Shown here: one piece after another, positions 36,770 to 46,600 of the stretch | How positions within the stretch are numbered: position 1 is the first letter of the stretch | How the letters are laid out: every line of letters starts with the position of its first letter | Origin: Hymenobacter baengnokdamensis | GTDB taxonomy: Bacteria; Bacteroidota; Bacteroidia; Cytophagales; Hymenobacteraceae | Assembly: GCF_008728635.1 (NCBI RefSeq) | Contig: NZ_CP044285.1 | Location: 1,178,001-1,242,000 of the forward strand | Direction of reading: 5' to 3' | DNA: 64,000 nucleotides | The notes under the pieces: model-generated | Databases searched by the model: none | Told to the model about the DNA's origin: nothing | The model's input: only the letters and a program-made list of their open reading frames with translations | Position numbers and translations under genes: made by a program

Positions 36770-36826
36770 ATAGTGAGCGCAACGAGGTGGTGCGATTGCT
36801 GCGCACCACCTCGTTGCGCTCACTAT
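36770..36826. repeat. Perfect 25-bp palindromic repeat between atpA and atpG
   Basis: Arms 36770-36794 and 36802-36826 (left arm begins ATAGTGAGCGCAACGAGG) with loop ATTGCTG. No T-run follows. The shape resembles REP-type dispersed palindromes. It splits atpA from atpG, which are otherwise expected to be close. Confidence 0.8.
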
Positions 36827-36858
36827 AATAAATGATTCTTTAGCCTTTCGTATAAGTT

Positions 36859-37761
36859 ATGGCCTCTTTAAAAGAAGTTCGCTCGCGCATTCAGTCGGTT
36901 TCGAGCACGCAGCAAATCACCAAAGCTATGAAAATGGTGGCGGCGGCTAAGCTGCGCCGGGCCCAGGACAACATCATTCGCATGCGTCCCTACGCCCAGC
37001 GGCTTACCAGCATTCTGGCCAACCTGACCCGCACGACGACCGATGAGGTAGTGAGCGAGTACGGCCAGGTGCGCGACGTGCGCCGGGTGCTCATTATTGC
37101 CATTACCTCCGACCGGGGCCTGGCGGGGGCGTTCAACGCCAACGTATTTAAGGGAGTGAATGCCCTGATTGCGGAGCGCTACGCTACCCTGCCGCAAAGC
37201 AATATTTCGGTGATGGCTATCGGCAAGAAGGCGCACGACTACTATGGCCGGCGCAGCTTTGCCCGGGTAGGCGACTATACCCACGTATTCGCCCAGCTCT
37301 CGTTCGATACGGTGCGGGTGGCCGCCGAAGCGGCTATGCGCGGCTTTGCCGAAGGCAGCTACGACCAGGTAGTAATGGTGTACAACGAATTCAAAAACGT
37401 GGCTACCCAGGTTATTCAGACCGAGCAGCTACTGCCCTTGCTGCCGGCCGAAGTGTCTGCCGGTACGCCCGGTACCAGCGCTCCGGAAAACAGCATCGAC
37501 TATATTTTCGAGCCCAGCAAAGAGGATATCATTCAGACGCTGATTCCGCAGAGCTTGAAAATCCAGCTTTACAAGGCTGTGCTGGAAAGCAATGCCTCAG
37601 AGCATGGCGCGCGGATGACGGCGATGGATAAAGCTACTGACAACGCCGGCGAATTGCTGAAAGCCTTGAAGCTAACCTATAACCGTACCCGCCAGGCGGC
37701 CATTACCACCGAGATTCTCGAAATCGTGGGTGGGGCCGAGGCCTTGGCGGCGAGCCGCTAA
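36859..37761 (+). CDS. atpG: ATP synthase F1 subunit gamma
   Basis: Central rotor shaft. 300 residues. The N-terminal helix (LKEVRSRIQSVSSTQQITKAMKMVAAAKLRRAQ) and the C-terminal helix (ASEHGARMTAMDKATDNAGELL ... YNRTRQAAITTEILEIVGGAEAL) are diagnostic. Last gene of the operon, followed by a strong terminator. A 115-base gap with a palindromic repeat separates it from atpA. Confidence 0.96.
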   Translation: MASLKEVRSRIQSVSSTQQITKAMKMVAAAKLRRAQDNIIRMRPYAQRLTSILANLTRTTTDEVVSEYGQVRDVRRVLIIAITSDRGLAGAFNANVFKGVNALIAERYATLPQSNISVMAIGKKAHDYYGRRSFARVGDYTHVFAQLSFDTVRVAAEAAMRGFAEGSYDQVVMVYNEFKNVATQVIQTEQLLPLLPAEVSAGTPGTSAPENSIDYIFEPSKEDIIQTLIPQSLKIQLYKAVLESNASEHGARMTAMDKATDNAGELLKALKLTYNRTRQAAITTEILEIVGGAEALAASR

Positions 37762-37786
37762 ACGCTGGTAAATGCCACTGCGTGCG

Positions 37787-37821
37787 AAAGCGCCGGAACC
37801 CTGGGGTTCCGGCGCTTTTTT
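37787..37821 (+). terminator. Intrinsic terminator of the atp operon
   Basis: A 14-bp GC-rich stem (37787-37800 with 37805-37818), 4-base loop, then a T-run, 26 bases after the atpG stop. Confidence 0.92.
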
Positions 37822-38184
37822 GTTGGCCAAAGGTTGCCTGCTGGCCGTTGGCTTACCCGCAACAGGGGCGACCAGGGAAAATAGCCTACAGCTGCGAGCA
37901 GGGTGCCGGAGCTGCTAGCGCATGCGTAGGCCGCCTGACCGGGCGGTAATTTATAATATATTAAAAATTATATATAATCAATAAATTTTAGTGCCCGGCA
38001 GGATAATTAGCAGGATTTTGTCATGAATAAGCCATCCGCTAAGGAAAACCAGCCACTCAGCTAGCCAAGGGGCATCTAGCATCTTTATGCTATACCATTG
38101 CATCAGTAATTCGCCTTCCTTTGTGGTAATCACCAACACGGAGGCGGCTCGCTGATTCCGTGTTACTTACCCTATCCCTTTTAT
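37822..38184. other. Intergenic region with AT-rich block before adhesin 1
   Basis: No gene is seen. Bases 37947-37990 contain 43 A/T out of 44. A near -7 box, TTCCTTTG, occurs at about 38115-38122. The block may serve promoter bending or protein binding for the adhesin gene, but nothing specific can be shown. Confidence 0.5.
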
Positions 38185-41100
38185 ATGACTAAACTTCTTC
38201 ACTCTGTACTGCGGCAGGGGCGAGGCTGGCTGCCCTTAGTGGCAGGGGTACTGGTTACTCTGCCCCTGGCCAGCCCCACCTGGGCCCACAACCAGGCTGC
38301 CCGCCCAGCGCGGGCGACGCGACTAAAATCAGTCCCGAGTCCTTTGATTAGTATACTGACAGCCAACGCCCAAAACGTGACGGTGCAGCTCGCGGCCAAC
38401 GGCACGGCCACGCTGGCCGCCACCAGCGTCAATAATGGCAGCAGCGGGGGAAGCGGTACTCTCACCTACACTATTCAGAAAATTGTATATGGCCAGGTAG
38501 CGGAGGGCGGTACCCTTACACTTACTACGCCCACCGGAGCGCTTTTTACGGCGATACCCTATGCCAGCTATGGTAACTCGTCGGGTAACAACGGTAACTA
38601 CACCAACACTTGCAATGCAGCCACCAGCAAGTCGGTAGTGAGCGGCGCCCTGCTCAACAACAATACGGGTAGTATCCCGGTCAACAATACTACGTTTGGC
38701 GACCCCTGCTACGGCACCCCCAAAAACCTGGCGGTGCAGGCGGCCTACTCAGCCGACGCCGCCACGCAACCCTACACCTGCGCCGACGTGGCTGGCCCCA
38801 ATTATGTACTGCTAACGGCCAGCGACGGTACAAATACCAGCACCGCTACTGCCCAGGTAACGGTGCTAGCCCCGCCCACTGCGACCCTCACCGGCTCGGG
38901 TACGGGCATGGTAGGCCAGACTGCCACCCTGACGGGCACTAACCTGAGCGGAGCCACCGGCCTTACTATCAATGGCGTGGCCGCTACCATTATCAGCGCT
39001 ACGGCTTCGTCCCTCACGTTTAAGGTGCCGGCGGGCGCTACGCCCGCCGGCAACGCGGTGGTGACGCTGCCCTGCGGCCAGTCGGTGAGCACTGCCTTTA
39101 CCGTGACGACCAACAACGCGCTGGCTTTTAACAACTCAGCAAGCAACTATGTATCCCTGCCCAGCAGCACCCCAGTTCCCGTGGGCAACAGCGCCTACAC
39201 CATTGAGGCGTGGATAAAGCCTACCAGCATGGGGGTCTACGGCATTGTCGGCTGGGGCAACTACGGTACAACCAGTCAGGTGAACGCCCTGCGGCTGGAC
39301 CCGTCTGGCGTGATATATAATTACTGGTGGGCTAACGACCTGGCAGCTAACGTGGGCGATATTAGTGGCAAGTGGCACCACGTGGCGGCCACCTTCGACG
39401 GCACCACGCGCAGCATTTACCTCGACGGAGTGCTTAAGGCCAGTGATAAGCCCAGCGGCCACAACGTGCCCGATGCTAGCAACTTACGCATCGGCTCCAC
39501 AAATAACGGCGAATATTTCCCCGGCAGCCTCGACGAAGTGCGCATCTACAACACGGGCCTGACCCAGGCCCAGGTGCAGGCCGATATGTTCAGCACCAGC
39601 TCGGCCCTGCCCGGCAGCCAGGTTTACTACGCCAACTTTGACCAGGGCGTAGCCGGCGGCAACAACGCGGGTGTAACCAGTCTTACCGACCAAACCGGCA
39701 GGGGTAATACCGGTACGCTGAATAACTTCGCCCTGACCGGCACCACCAGCAACTGGGTACGCAGCTTCCCCACCATTACGGGCATTTCGCCCAGCAGCGG
39801 CGCACAGGGCACGAGCGTAGCCGTGACGGGTACCAACCTGCTCGACGCGACGGGCTTTGCCTTTAACGGCGGGGCCGTGTCGCCCTTCACAACGCCTGGC
39901 AGCGATTACTCGGCCACTATCACCGTGCCGGCCACGGCCAGCACTGGCCCGGTCAGCGTTAGCTCAGCTACGCTGAATCAGTATAAGGGACCGACTTTCA
40001 CCTTTACCGGCGACCTGGTGGTAACTACAACTATGCCCATTGCGGCGGGCTCGTACAGCAGCATTACCGTTAACAGCCCCGGCAATGGTACCCTGGCCGG
40101 CCCCGTCACGGTGAGCGGCAGCACAACGGTGAATGCGGGCGGCACCCTCAACGACGGCTGCAACGTGCTCAGCGGTGCGGGCAGCTTTATACTGGCGGCG
40201 GGTGGCACACTGGGCATTTGCTCGGCTCAGGGCATCACGGCCAGCGGTGGCAGCGGCGCTATCCAGAACACGGGCGCCCGCTCTTTCTCGACCGATGCCA
40301 GCTACGTGTATAACGGCACGGTTGCCCAGAGCACCGGCAACGGCCTGCCGGCGCAGGTGCGCAACCTCACGACTACCAATGCCAATACCGTTACCCTGAG
40401 CGCCGCCACCAGCGTGACCCAGGTAGTGACAGTGGGCGCAGCCGGCAACCTGGACCTGGGCTTCTTCGGGCCTACCCATCCCCTGACATTGCTGAGCAGT
40501 GCCGCCGGCACGGCCCTGGTAGTGAACAGCGGCACGGGCGTGGTAACGGGCAACGCCATCGTGCAGCGCTACATCGACCCCAGCCTGAACAGCGGTGCGG
40601 GCTACCGCCACTACGCTGCCCCGGTGACCAACACCACCGTGGCCGACTTAGCTACCACGGGCTTCACGCCCGAAGTGAGCCAGGCCAGTGTGTATAACAG
40701 CTCGGCCACGCCGGGTACCACCACGCCTTTCCCCAACGTTTTTGGCTACGACCAGAGCCGCCTGACGCTTACCAACAACTACGCGCCTTTTGATAAGGGC
40801 TTCTTTGTGCCGGCCAGCCTGAGCACGGCCCTTACGCCTGGCCAGGGCTACGCCGTGGAAATCGGGGCGGCGCAGCTCGTTGACTTCGTGGGCACGCTCG
40901 GTAATGGCAACCTGACCGTAAACCTGAGTCGCAACAGCGGCACCACGGCGGCCGATGCGGGCTGGGCACTGGTGGGCAACCCCTACCCGGCTCCGCTCGA
41001 CTACTCGCAGGTGGCTCCCGCCGACCGCCCCAACCTGGATGCGGCCGTGTATGTAGTGCAAAGCACCGGCCCCTATGCCGGCGGCTACCGCGCTTACGTG

Positions 41101-41976
41101 AATGGCCAGAGCACCAGCGCCAGCAATAATCCGCTCATTGCCAGCAGCCAGGGCTTCTTTGTGCGGGTAAGCAGCGGGCAAACCGCCGGTTCGCTCACCT
41201 TCCGCAATGCCCAGCGGGCCACGAGCTACAGCAGCCAGGCTACTTTCCAGCGCACCAGCGCCGACCCGCGCCCTGCTCTGCGCCTGGAGCTGGCCGGTCA
41301 CGGCCTGGCCGATGCCTGGGTAACCTATGCTGAAGCTGTCGCCACGGCGGGCTTCGACCGCGAGTTCGACGCTGGCAAGCTGCCTAATTCGACGGGGCTG
41401 AACCTGAGCAGCGCAACAGCCGCCGGTGAGCGTCTGGCCATCGACGGTCGCCCCGCCTTCGCGCCGGGCCTGGTGCTGCCGCTGGCGGTAGGGGTGCCGG
41501 CCGCCGGCACCTACACCCTGACGGCCGCTGCTTTCAGCAACCTGCCCGCCGGCCTCGATGCCTACCTGACCGACACCCAGAATGGTCAGGTAGTGAAACT
41601 GAGCGTAGGTACTATATATAGCTTCGATGTTTCCGCAGCTCAGTCTACGGCGTTGCTGACCGGCCGCTTTGCTCTGCGCTTCGGCTCGCAAACGGCCCTG
41701 GCCACGCTGCCCGCCCTCACGGCCACTGCCGTAAATGTGTATCCGAACCCGGCCCATGGCCGCTTTGCGGTAGAGGTGCCGGGTATTGCCCAGGCTACTT
41801 CGGTGCAGGTTGAATTACTCAATACGCTGGGCCAGGTAGTTGGGCACCAGGTGGCCGCGCTACCGGCGGCCGGCACCACGCTCACCGTGGAGACGACCGG
41901 TCTGGCTACTGGGGTGTACACGCTGCGTTTGCAGGCGGGCACCAGCACGCTGGCCAAACGCGTGGTTATTCAATAG
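38185..41976 (+). CDS. Large T9SS-secreted LamG/IPT adhesin-like protein 1
   Basis: 1263 residues, exported. The signal region covers residues 1-35 (WLPLVAGVLVTLPLASPTWA). An Asn/Thr-rich N-terminal part is followed by an IPT/TIG domain (about 230-308), a LamG/concanavalin-type domain (about 310-467: SAYTIEAWIKPTSMG, GKWHHVAATFDG, GSLDEVRIYNTGLT), a second IPT domain (about 528-600: PTITGISPSSGAQGTSVAVTG), a beta-repeat region, and a C-terminal type A sorting domain (about 1185-1263: NVYPNPAHGRFAVEV ... GVYTLRLQAG). It probably acts in surface attachment or carbohydrate binding; the ligand is unknown. The 3' end and following small gene are duplicated at 46.4-46.9 kb. Confidence 0.87.
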   Translation: MTKLLHSVLRQGRGWLPLVAGVLVTLPLASPTWAHNQAARPARATRLKSVPSPLISILTANAQNVTVQLAANGTATLAATSVNNGSSGGSGTLTYTIQKIVYGQVAEGGTLTLTTPTGALFTAIPYASYGNSSGNNGNYTNTCNAATSKSVVSGALLNNNTGSIPVNNTTFGDPCYGTPKNLAVQAAYSADAATQPYTCADVAGPNYVLLTASDGTNTSTATAQVTVLAPPTATLTGSGTGMVGQTATLTGTNLSGATGLTINGVAATIISATASSLTFKVPAGATPAGNAVVTLPCGQSVSTAFTVTTNNALAFNNSASNYVSLPSSTPVPVGNSAYTIEAWIKPTSMGVYGIVGWGNYGTTSQVNALRLDPSGVIYNYWWANDLAANVGDISGKWHHVAATFDGTTRSIYLDGVLKASDKPSGHNVPDASNLRIGSTNNGEYFPGSLDEVRIYNTGLTQAQVQADMFSTSSALPGSQVYYANFDQGVAGGNNAGVTSLTDQTGRGNTGTLNNFALTGTTSNWVRSFPTITGISPSSGAQGTSVAVTGTNLLDATGFAFNGGAVSPFTTPGSDYSATITVPATASTGPVSVSSATLNQYKGPTFTFTGDLVVTTTMPIAAGSYSSITVNSPGNGTLAGPVTVSGSTTVNAGGTLNDGCNVLSGAGSFILAAGGTLGICSAQGITASGGSGAIQNTGARSFSTDASYVYNGTVAQSTGNGLPAQVRNLTTTNANTVTLSAATSVTQVVTVGAAGNLDLGFFGPTHPLTLLSSAAGTALVVNSGTGVVTGNAIVQRYIDPSLNSGAGYRHYAAPVTNTTVADLATTGFTPEVSQASVYNSSATPGTTTPFPNVFGYDQSRLTLTNNYAPFDKGFFVPASLSTALTPGQGYAVEIGAAQLVDFVGTLGNGNLTVNLSRNSGTTAADAGWALVGNPYPAPLDYSQVAPADRPNLDAAVYVVQSTGPYAGGYRAYVNGQSTSASNNPLIASSQGFFVRVSSGQTAGSLTFRNAQRATSYSSQATFQRTSADPRPALRLELAGHGLADAWVTYAEAVATAGFDREFDAGKLPNSTGLNLSSATAAGERLAIDGRPAFAPGLVLPLAVGVPAAGTYTLTAAAFSNLPAGLDAYLTDTQNGQVVKLSVGTIYSFDVSAAQSTALLTGRFALRFGSQTALATLPALTATAVNVYPNPAHGRFAVEVPGIAQATSVQVELLNTLGQVVGHQVAALPAAGTTLTVETTGLATGVYTLRLQAGTSTLAKRVVIQ

Positions 41977-41991
41977 CTTTTTCCAACTTCA

Positions 41992-42015
41992 GCCGGCCTC
42001 GCCCGCGGGGCCGGC
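41992..42015 (+). repeat. Conserved intergenic hairpin before PID-CTERM-like gene 1
   Basis: GCCGGCC (41992-41998) pairs with GGCCGGC (42009-42015). The same hairpin, with nearly identical flanks, lies at 46699-46722 in the second unit. It may limit read-through or set translation of the small gene. Confidence 0.5.
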
Positions 42016-42030
42016 GCTAACTTCTCTTTT

Positions 42031-42219
42031 ATGAAACTACTGCTAACAATGGCCCTGCTGCTGGCGCTCACCGGCCTGGCCCAGGCGCAGGCCCCGGGCT
42101 CGACGGGCCCCACGCCGCAGGCCGTGACGTCCGTGCCCCTCGATGGGGGCGCATCCTTGCTGCTGGCCTCGGGTGTGGCCTATGGCCTCAAGCGCCTGCG
42201 CAAGCGCCGCCAGCGTTAA
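42031..42219 (+). CDS. Small secreted protein with PID-CTERM-like sorting tail, copy 1
   Basis: 62 residues. The signal peptide MKLLLTMALLLALTGLAQAQ is followed by only about 18 mature residues (APGSTGPTPQAVTSV), then P-L-D-G-G, a hydrophobic stretch (ASLLLASGVAYGL) and a basic end (KRLRKRRQR). This is the layout of the PID-CTERM C-terminal sorting signal described for Bacteroidota: signature, membrane helix, positive end. I cannot see a processing enzyme in the window. The copy at 46738-46926 differs only in the basic tail. It lies 54 bases after a T9SS adhesin gene and is probably cotranscribed with it. Confidence 0.8.
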   Translation: MKLLLTMALLLALTGLAQAQAPGSTGPTPQAVTSVPLDGGASLLLASGVAYGLKRLRKRRQR

Positions 42220-42239
42220 GAGCCGGCGCACCATACTTC

Positions 42240-42274
42240 AAGCCCCCGCGGCCACCCGGCCGCGGGGGCTTTTT
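42240..42274 (+). terminator. Intrinsic terminator after PID-CTERM-like gene 1
   Basis: A 14-bp GC-rich stem (42240-42253 with 42258-42271), loop ACCC, then Ts. Confidence 0.9.
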
Positions 42275-42744
42275 CGTGCTGAGAACGAGGTTGAGACATG
42301 GGGGTTGCTTGCTTTGGACAGTAGCCCCACGTTACTCGGTGTAGCAGTGGGGCAGCCCAGCGGTAACGAAGAAGCAGGTCTGCCTACGCCCTGCATGGGT
42401 TTGGGCGCCGCCCGCTACAAACGCCGGACTCGCGACTACGAACGCCGGGCTGTAAGCTGGCCTCAGCCTTATTACCTGGTCTTTGTTGGCCGTCTGGCAT
42501 GGCGCCTCGCTGGTTGCCTGCCGGGGCTTTTGTACAGGCCGCTGCTACGCCGCTCGCCCACCCAGACTGGCCAGCCACTAAGTAAAACAGTTCAGCCATC
42601 TTGGTTTCGCAGTTTCAGCCCTTTATGCGATACCAGTGCAGCAGGTCAGCGCCGTCCTTTGTGGCGTGGCGAATGCTGCGAAATCCCTGGCTATAGTCAG
42701 TAAACGTCAAGATTTAACTTCTTTACTCTCAAATTTTTTCCTGT
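42275..42744. other. Intergenic region before adhesin 2, no gene seen
   Basis: 470 bases. Open frames here have no recognisable domain and poor codon use. The last 60 bases become AT-rich and contain no exact TAnnTTTG; the nearest match is TCCTTTG at 42655-42661. Confidence 0.5.
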
Positions 42745-43659
42745 ATGACAGAATTCTCCTCCGTAACCCGCCTGGCGCGGGGCGCTACCCTTCTCCTGGC
42801 GGCGCTGGGACTGCTGGCCACGGCCGGCGCAGTTCAGGCCCAAACAACCACTAATTTTACCTATACCGGAGGTACCCAGACCTACACCGTGCCGGCCGGT
42901 GTGACCAAGCTTAACGTAGTAGCCACGGGCGGCGGCGGTGGCGGCAATAGGGGCAATAACAAAGGAGGCGTGGGGGCACAGGTGCAGGCCACGGTAACGG
43001 TAGTGCCTGGGGAGGTACTCACCGTGGTGGTAGGCGGCCAGGGCACGGACAGCAACAGCAACGGCAGCAGTAGTGTCGGCGGTGCGGGCGGCTACAACGG
43101 CGGGGGCAACGGCGCCTACACGGGCGGCGGCGGCGGCGGAGCCACCGACCTGCGCCGACTGACCGCCAACGGCAGCACCGGTGATTACCTCACCAGCCGT
43201 AACGCGCTGCTGGTGGCCGGTGGCGGCGGGGCCGGCGACTTTGGCTCCGCTGCTGGCGGAGCCGGGGGCACTCCTAATGGCGGCAACGGCGTAAGTGGCC
43301 AGGGCGGCCCGGCTGGCCAGGGGGCCACAACCACCGCGCTCGGTGGCGGCTACCCAGGCTCTAATGGCACGGGGGGCAATGGCTACCCCAACAACTTTAA
43401 CGCCGCAGGCGGCGGGGGCTACTACGGCGGCGGCGGCGGCGGCTATGACGGCAGCCAATACCCTGTTGGCGTTAATGGCGGCGGCGGCGGGTCGTCGTTC
43501 GTGCTGCCCACGGGTAGCAGCAATATCGCCTATAGCCTGGTGGGGGCCTCGCCAACGGCACGTTGGCTATTACAACGGTCATTCCCCCCTCTCTTACCAA
43601 CATCAGCCCCAGCAGCGGGCCGGTGGGCACTAGTGTCACGCTCACGGGCAGCAACCTGA
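42745..43659 (+). CDS. N-terminal fragment of adhesin 2: Gly-rich secreted domain (frameshifted gene)
   Basis: 304-codon frame. The signal peptide runs to about residue 32 (LLLAALGLLATAGAVQAQ). The body begins FTYTGGTQTYTVPAGVTKLNVVATGGGGGG, the start of a Gly-rich domain like that in ALK-type receptors and many bacterial surface proteins, and stays more than one-third Gly. After SSNIAYSLVGASP (about 43550) the frame turns into a non-homologous tail. The next frame picks up NGTLAITTV at the same place, so about one base is missing near 43549-43556 relative to a continuous gene. The functional protein would be this fragment joined to 43563-46682. Confidence 0.75.
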   Translation: MTEFSSVTRLARGATLLLAALGLLATAGAVQAQTTTNFTYTGGTQTYTVPAGVTKLNVVATGGGGGGNRGNNKGGVGAQVQATVTVVPGEVLTVVVGGQGTDSNSNGSSSVGGAGGYNGGGNGAYTGGGGGGATDLRRLTANGSTGDYLTSRNALLVAGGGGAGDFGSAAGGAGGTPNGGNGVSGQGGPAGQGATTTALGGGYPGSNGTGGNGYPNNFNAAGGGGYYGGGGGGYDGSQYPVGVNGGGGGSSFVLPTGSSNIAYSLVGASPTARWLLQRSFPPLLPTSAPAAGRWALVSRSRAAT

Positions 43660-46600
43660 CGGGGACCTCGGGCGTGAGCTTTAACGGCACGGCTGCCACC
43701 ACCTTTGCCGTGGTAAACGCCACGACCGTGACGGCCACCGTGCCCACGGGGGCCACCACCGGCAACGTAACCCTGACCACGCCCAATGGTACCAGCAGTG
43801 GAGTGGCCTTCACGGTGAACCCACCCACCAACAACGCGCTGGCCTTTGATGGGGTAGGTGCCTACGTACACGTCAGCACGGCCTTGCCGGCCACCAGCCT
43901 GTTTACGCTGGAAGGCTGGGTGAACCCAACTTCCCTCAACAACGGCTTTAACGTGCTGCTCAATGGCGACAACTTCCCAACGGGCACGGTCCATTGCCAG
44001 TTTCTTAACAACGGCCAGCTGCGGTTTACCATTAGTGGTATGACTGACATGGACAGTCCCTTCACCGTTCCGCTTGGCCGCTGGTCGCACGTGGCAGTGG
44101 TATATTCTGCCACGAGCCAAACCCTGCAATTCTATCTCAACGGCACGCTGACTGGAGGCACCCTGTCTTACCCCGGCGGCATTGCTGTAGCCAGCCAGAC
44201 CTATAGTCTGGGTGCGTGGCTGAGCGGCAGTCCGCAGCGCTTCTTCACAGGGCGCTACGACGAGGTACGGGTGTACAGTGCGGCCCTGACGGCGGCCAAT
44301 ATCCAGGCCGATATGTTCAGCACGAATGCTTCAGTGCCCGGCAGCCAGGTAGCTTATTATAATTTCGACCAGGGCACGGCCGGCGGCAACAACGCGGGCT
44401 TTACCAGCCTCCCCGACCAGACCAGCAACGGCCATACTGGCACGCTGACCAACTTTGCCCTGACTGGCACCACCAGCAACTGGGTGCGTAGCTTCCCCAC
44501 TATCACGGGCATTTCGCCCACGAGTGGAAAGTCGGGCACGGGCGTGACTGTAACGGGCACTAACCTGACGGATGCCACCAGCTTTGCCTTCAACGGCACG
44601 GCCGTAACGCCCTTCACTACTCCTGGCAGCGACCTGACGGCCGTTCTCACGGCCCCGCAGTATGTAACGACGGGGCCGGTGAGCTTGGCCTCGGCTACGC
44701 TCACGGCCTACACCGGGCCGGTATTTACGCTGGTCAACGACCTGGTGGTGACGACGACGCAGAGCATTCCGGCCGACAGCTACAGCAGCCTCACGGTGCA
44801 GAGTGGGGGCAACGGCACGCTGGCCGGCGACGTGATGGTGAGCGGCCCCATCGTGGTGAACAGCGGCGGCCGGCTGGCCGACGGCTGTAACCTGTTTACG
44901 GGCAGCGGCAGCTTTACCCTGAACGCGGGCGGCACTCTCGATATCTGCCGGCCGCGGGGCATTCTGAGCGGGCCGGGCACTGCCCTGGGCAACATCGGGG
45001 CCGTGCGCGTGCTGGGTGCCCGCACCTACAGCAGCGACGCCAGCTACAGCTACAGCGGCGGCCAGAGCCAGGACACCGGCGATGGCCTGCCCGGTCAGGT
45101 ACGCAACTTCTTAGTGGCTACCAGCACCGACCTCAGCCTCACCAATCCGCTGGCTGTGACCCAGGTGCTGACCCTGAGCGGGGCTGGCAACCTGACCACC
45201 GGCGGCAAGGCGCTGACTCTGCTCAGCAGCAGCGCCGGTACGGCCCTGGTTGTGAACAGCGGCACGGGCGTAATAAACGGGGCAACCACGGCGCAGCGCT
45301 ATATCGACGGCAGCCTGAACGCCGGGCTGGGCTACCGCCACTTCGGGGCGCCCGTAAGCGGCGCCACGGTGGCCTCGCTGGGCACGGCCACCAGCGGCTT
45401 CACGCCGGTGCTCACGCCGGCCTATAACACGAGCGCCACACCGGGCACCACCACGCCCTTCCCCAACGTATTCGCGTACGATGAAACACGCCTGGCCACG
45501 ACCACCAACAACCTGAGCGCCTTTGACAAAGGGTTTGTCGTGCCCGCTGCTACCACCACGACCCTGGCCAACGGCCAGGGCTACGCCGTCAACATCGCCG
45601 CCGGGCAGACGGTGAGCTTCACGGGCACAGCTTTTACGGGCGACCTGACCAAGAGCCTGAGCCGGGGCACCGATGCCAACGCGGGCTGGGCGCTGCTGGC
45701 CAACCCTTACCCGGCTCCGCTCGACTACTCCCTGGTAGCTAACGCTGACCGCTCCAACCTTGATGCAGCCGTCTACGTGGTGCAGAGCAGCGGGCAGTAT
45801 ATGGGCTCCTACCGCTCGTACGTGAATGGCATCGGGGGCAACCCGGTGCTGCCGACCGCGCAGGGCTTCTTTGTACGGGTGAGCGCGGGCCAGACCAGCG
45901 GCTCGCTCACCTTTCACAACGCGCAGCGCCTGACGGCAGTGAATGCCACGGCCTTTCAGCGCACCACGGCTGACCTGCGCCCCCAGGTGCAGCTTGACCT
46001 GGCCGGCAACGGCCTGGCTGATGCCTTTACCGCCTACGCCCAGGACGGGGCCACGGCGGGCTTTGATACCAGGTACGACGCAGTCAAGCTGCCTAACTCA
46101 ACGGGGCTGAACCTGGCCAGCGCGACGGCGACCGATAACCTGGCCATCGATGGGCGCCCCGCCTTCACGGCGGGCCTGGTGCTGCCCCTGGCGGTAGGCG
46201 TGCCGGCGGCCGGCACCTATAGCTTGTCGGCAACTACCATGGCCAACCTGCCGGCGGGTCTGGCGGGCTTCCTCACTGATGCCCAGACCGGCCAGACTAC
46301 CCAGCTGAGCCCGGGTACGAGCTACCGCTTCAGCGTGACGGCGGCCCAGGCCACGAGCTTGCTGACCGGCCGCTTTAGCTTGCGCTTCGGCCCACAGACG
46401 GCCCTGGCCACGGTGCCGGTGCTCACGGCCGAGCTGGTGAGCGTGTACCCCAACCCGGCTCACGGCTCGTTTGCTGTGCTGGTGCCGGGTGTGGCGCAAG
46501 CCACCTCGGTTCAGGCGGAGTTGCTTAACACGCTGGGCCAGGCAGTGCGCCGCCAATCGGCCGCGCTGCCGGCGGCCGGCACCACGCTCACGGTCGAAAC

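Noticed and set aside
42275..42744. Short open frames between PID-CTERM-like gene 1 and adhesin 2
   Set aside because: Unusual amino-acid composition, no domain, no start context; treated as non-coding.
43530..43560. Programmed -1 frameshift joining the two adhesin 2 frames
   Set aside because: No X-XXY-YYZ slippery heptamer is in the right phase; only a short G run is present and no strong downstream hairpin is obvious. A plain one-base loss is simpler.
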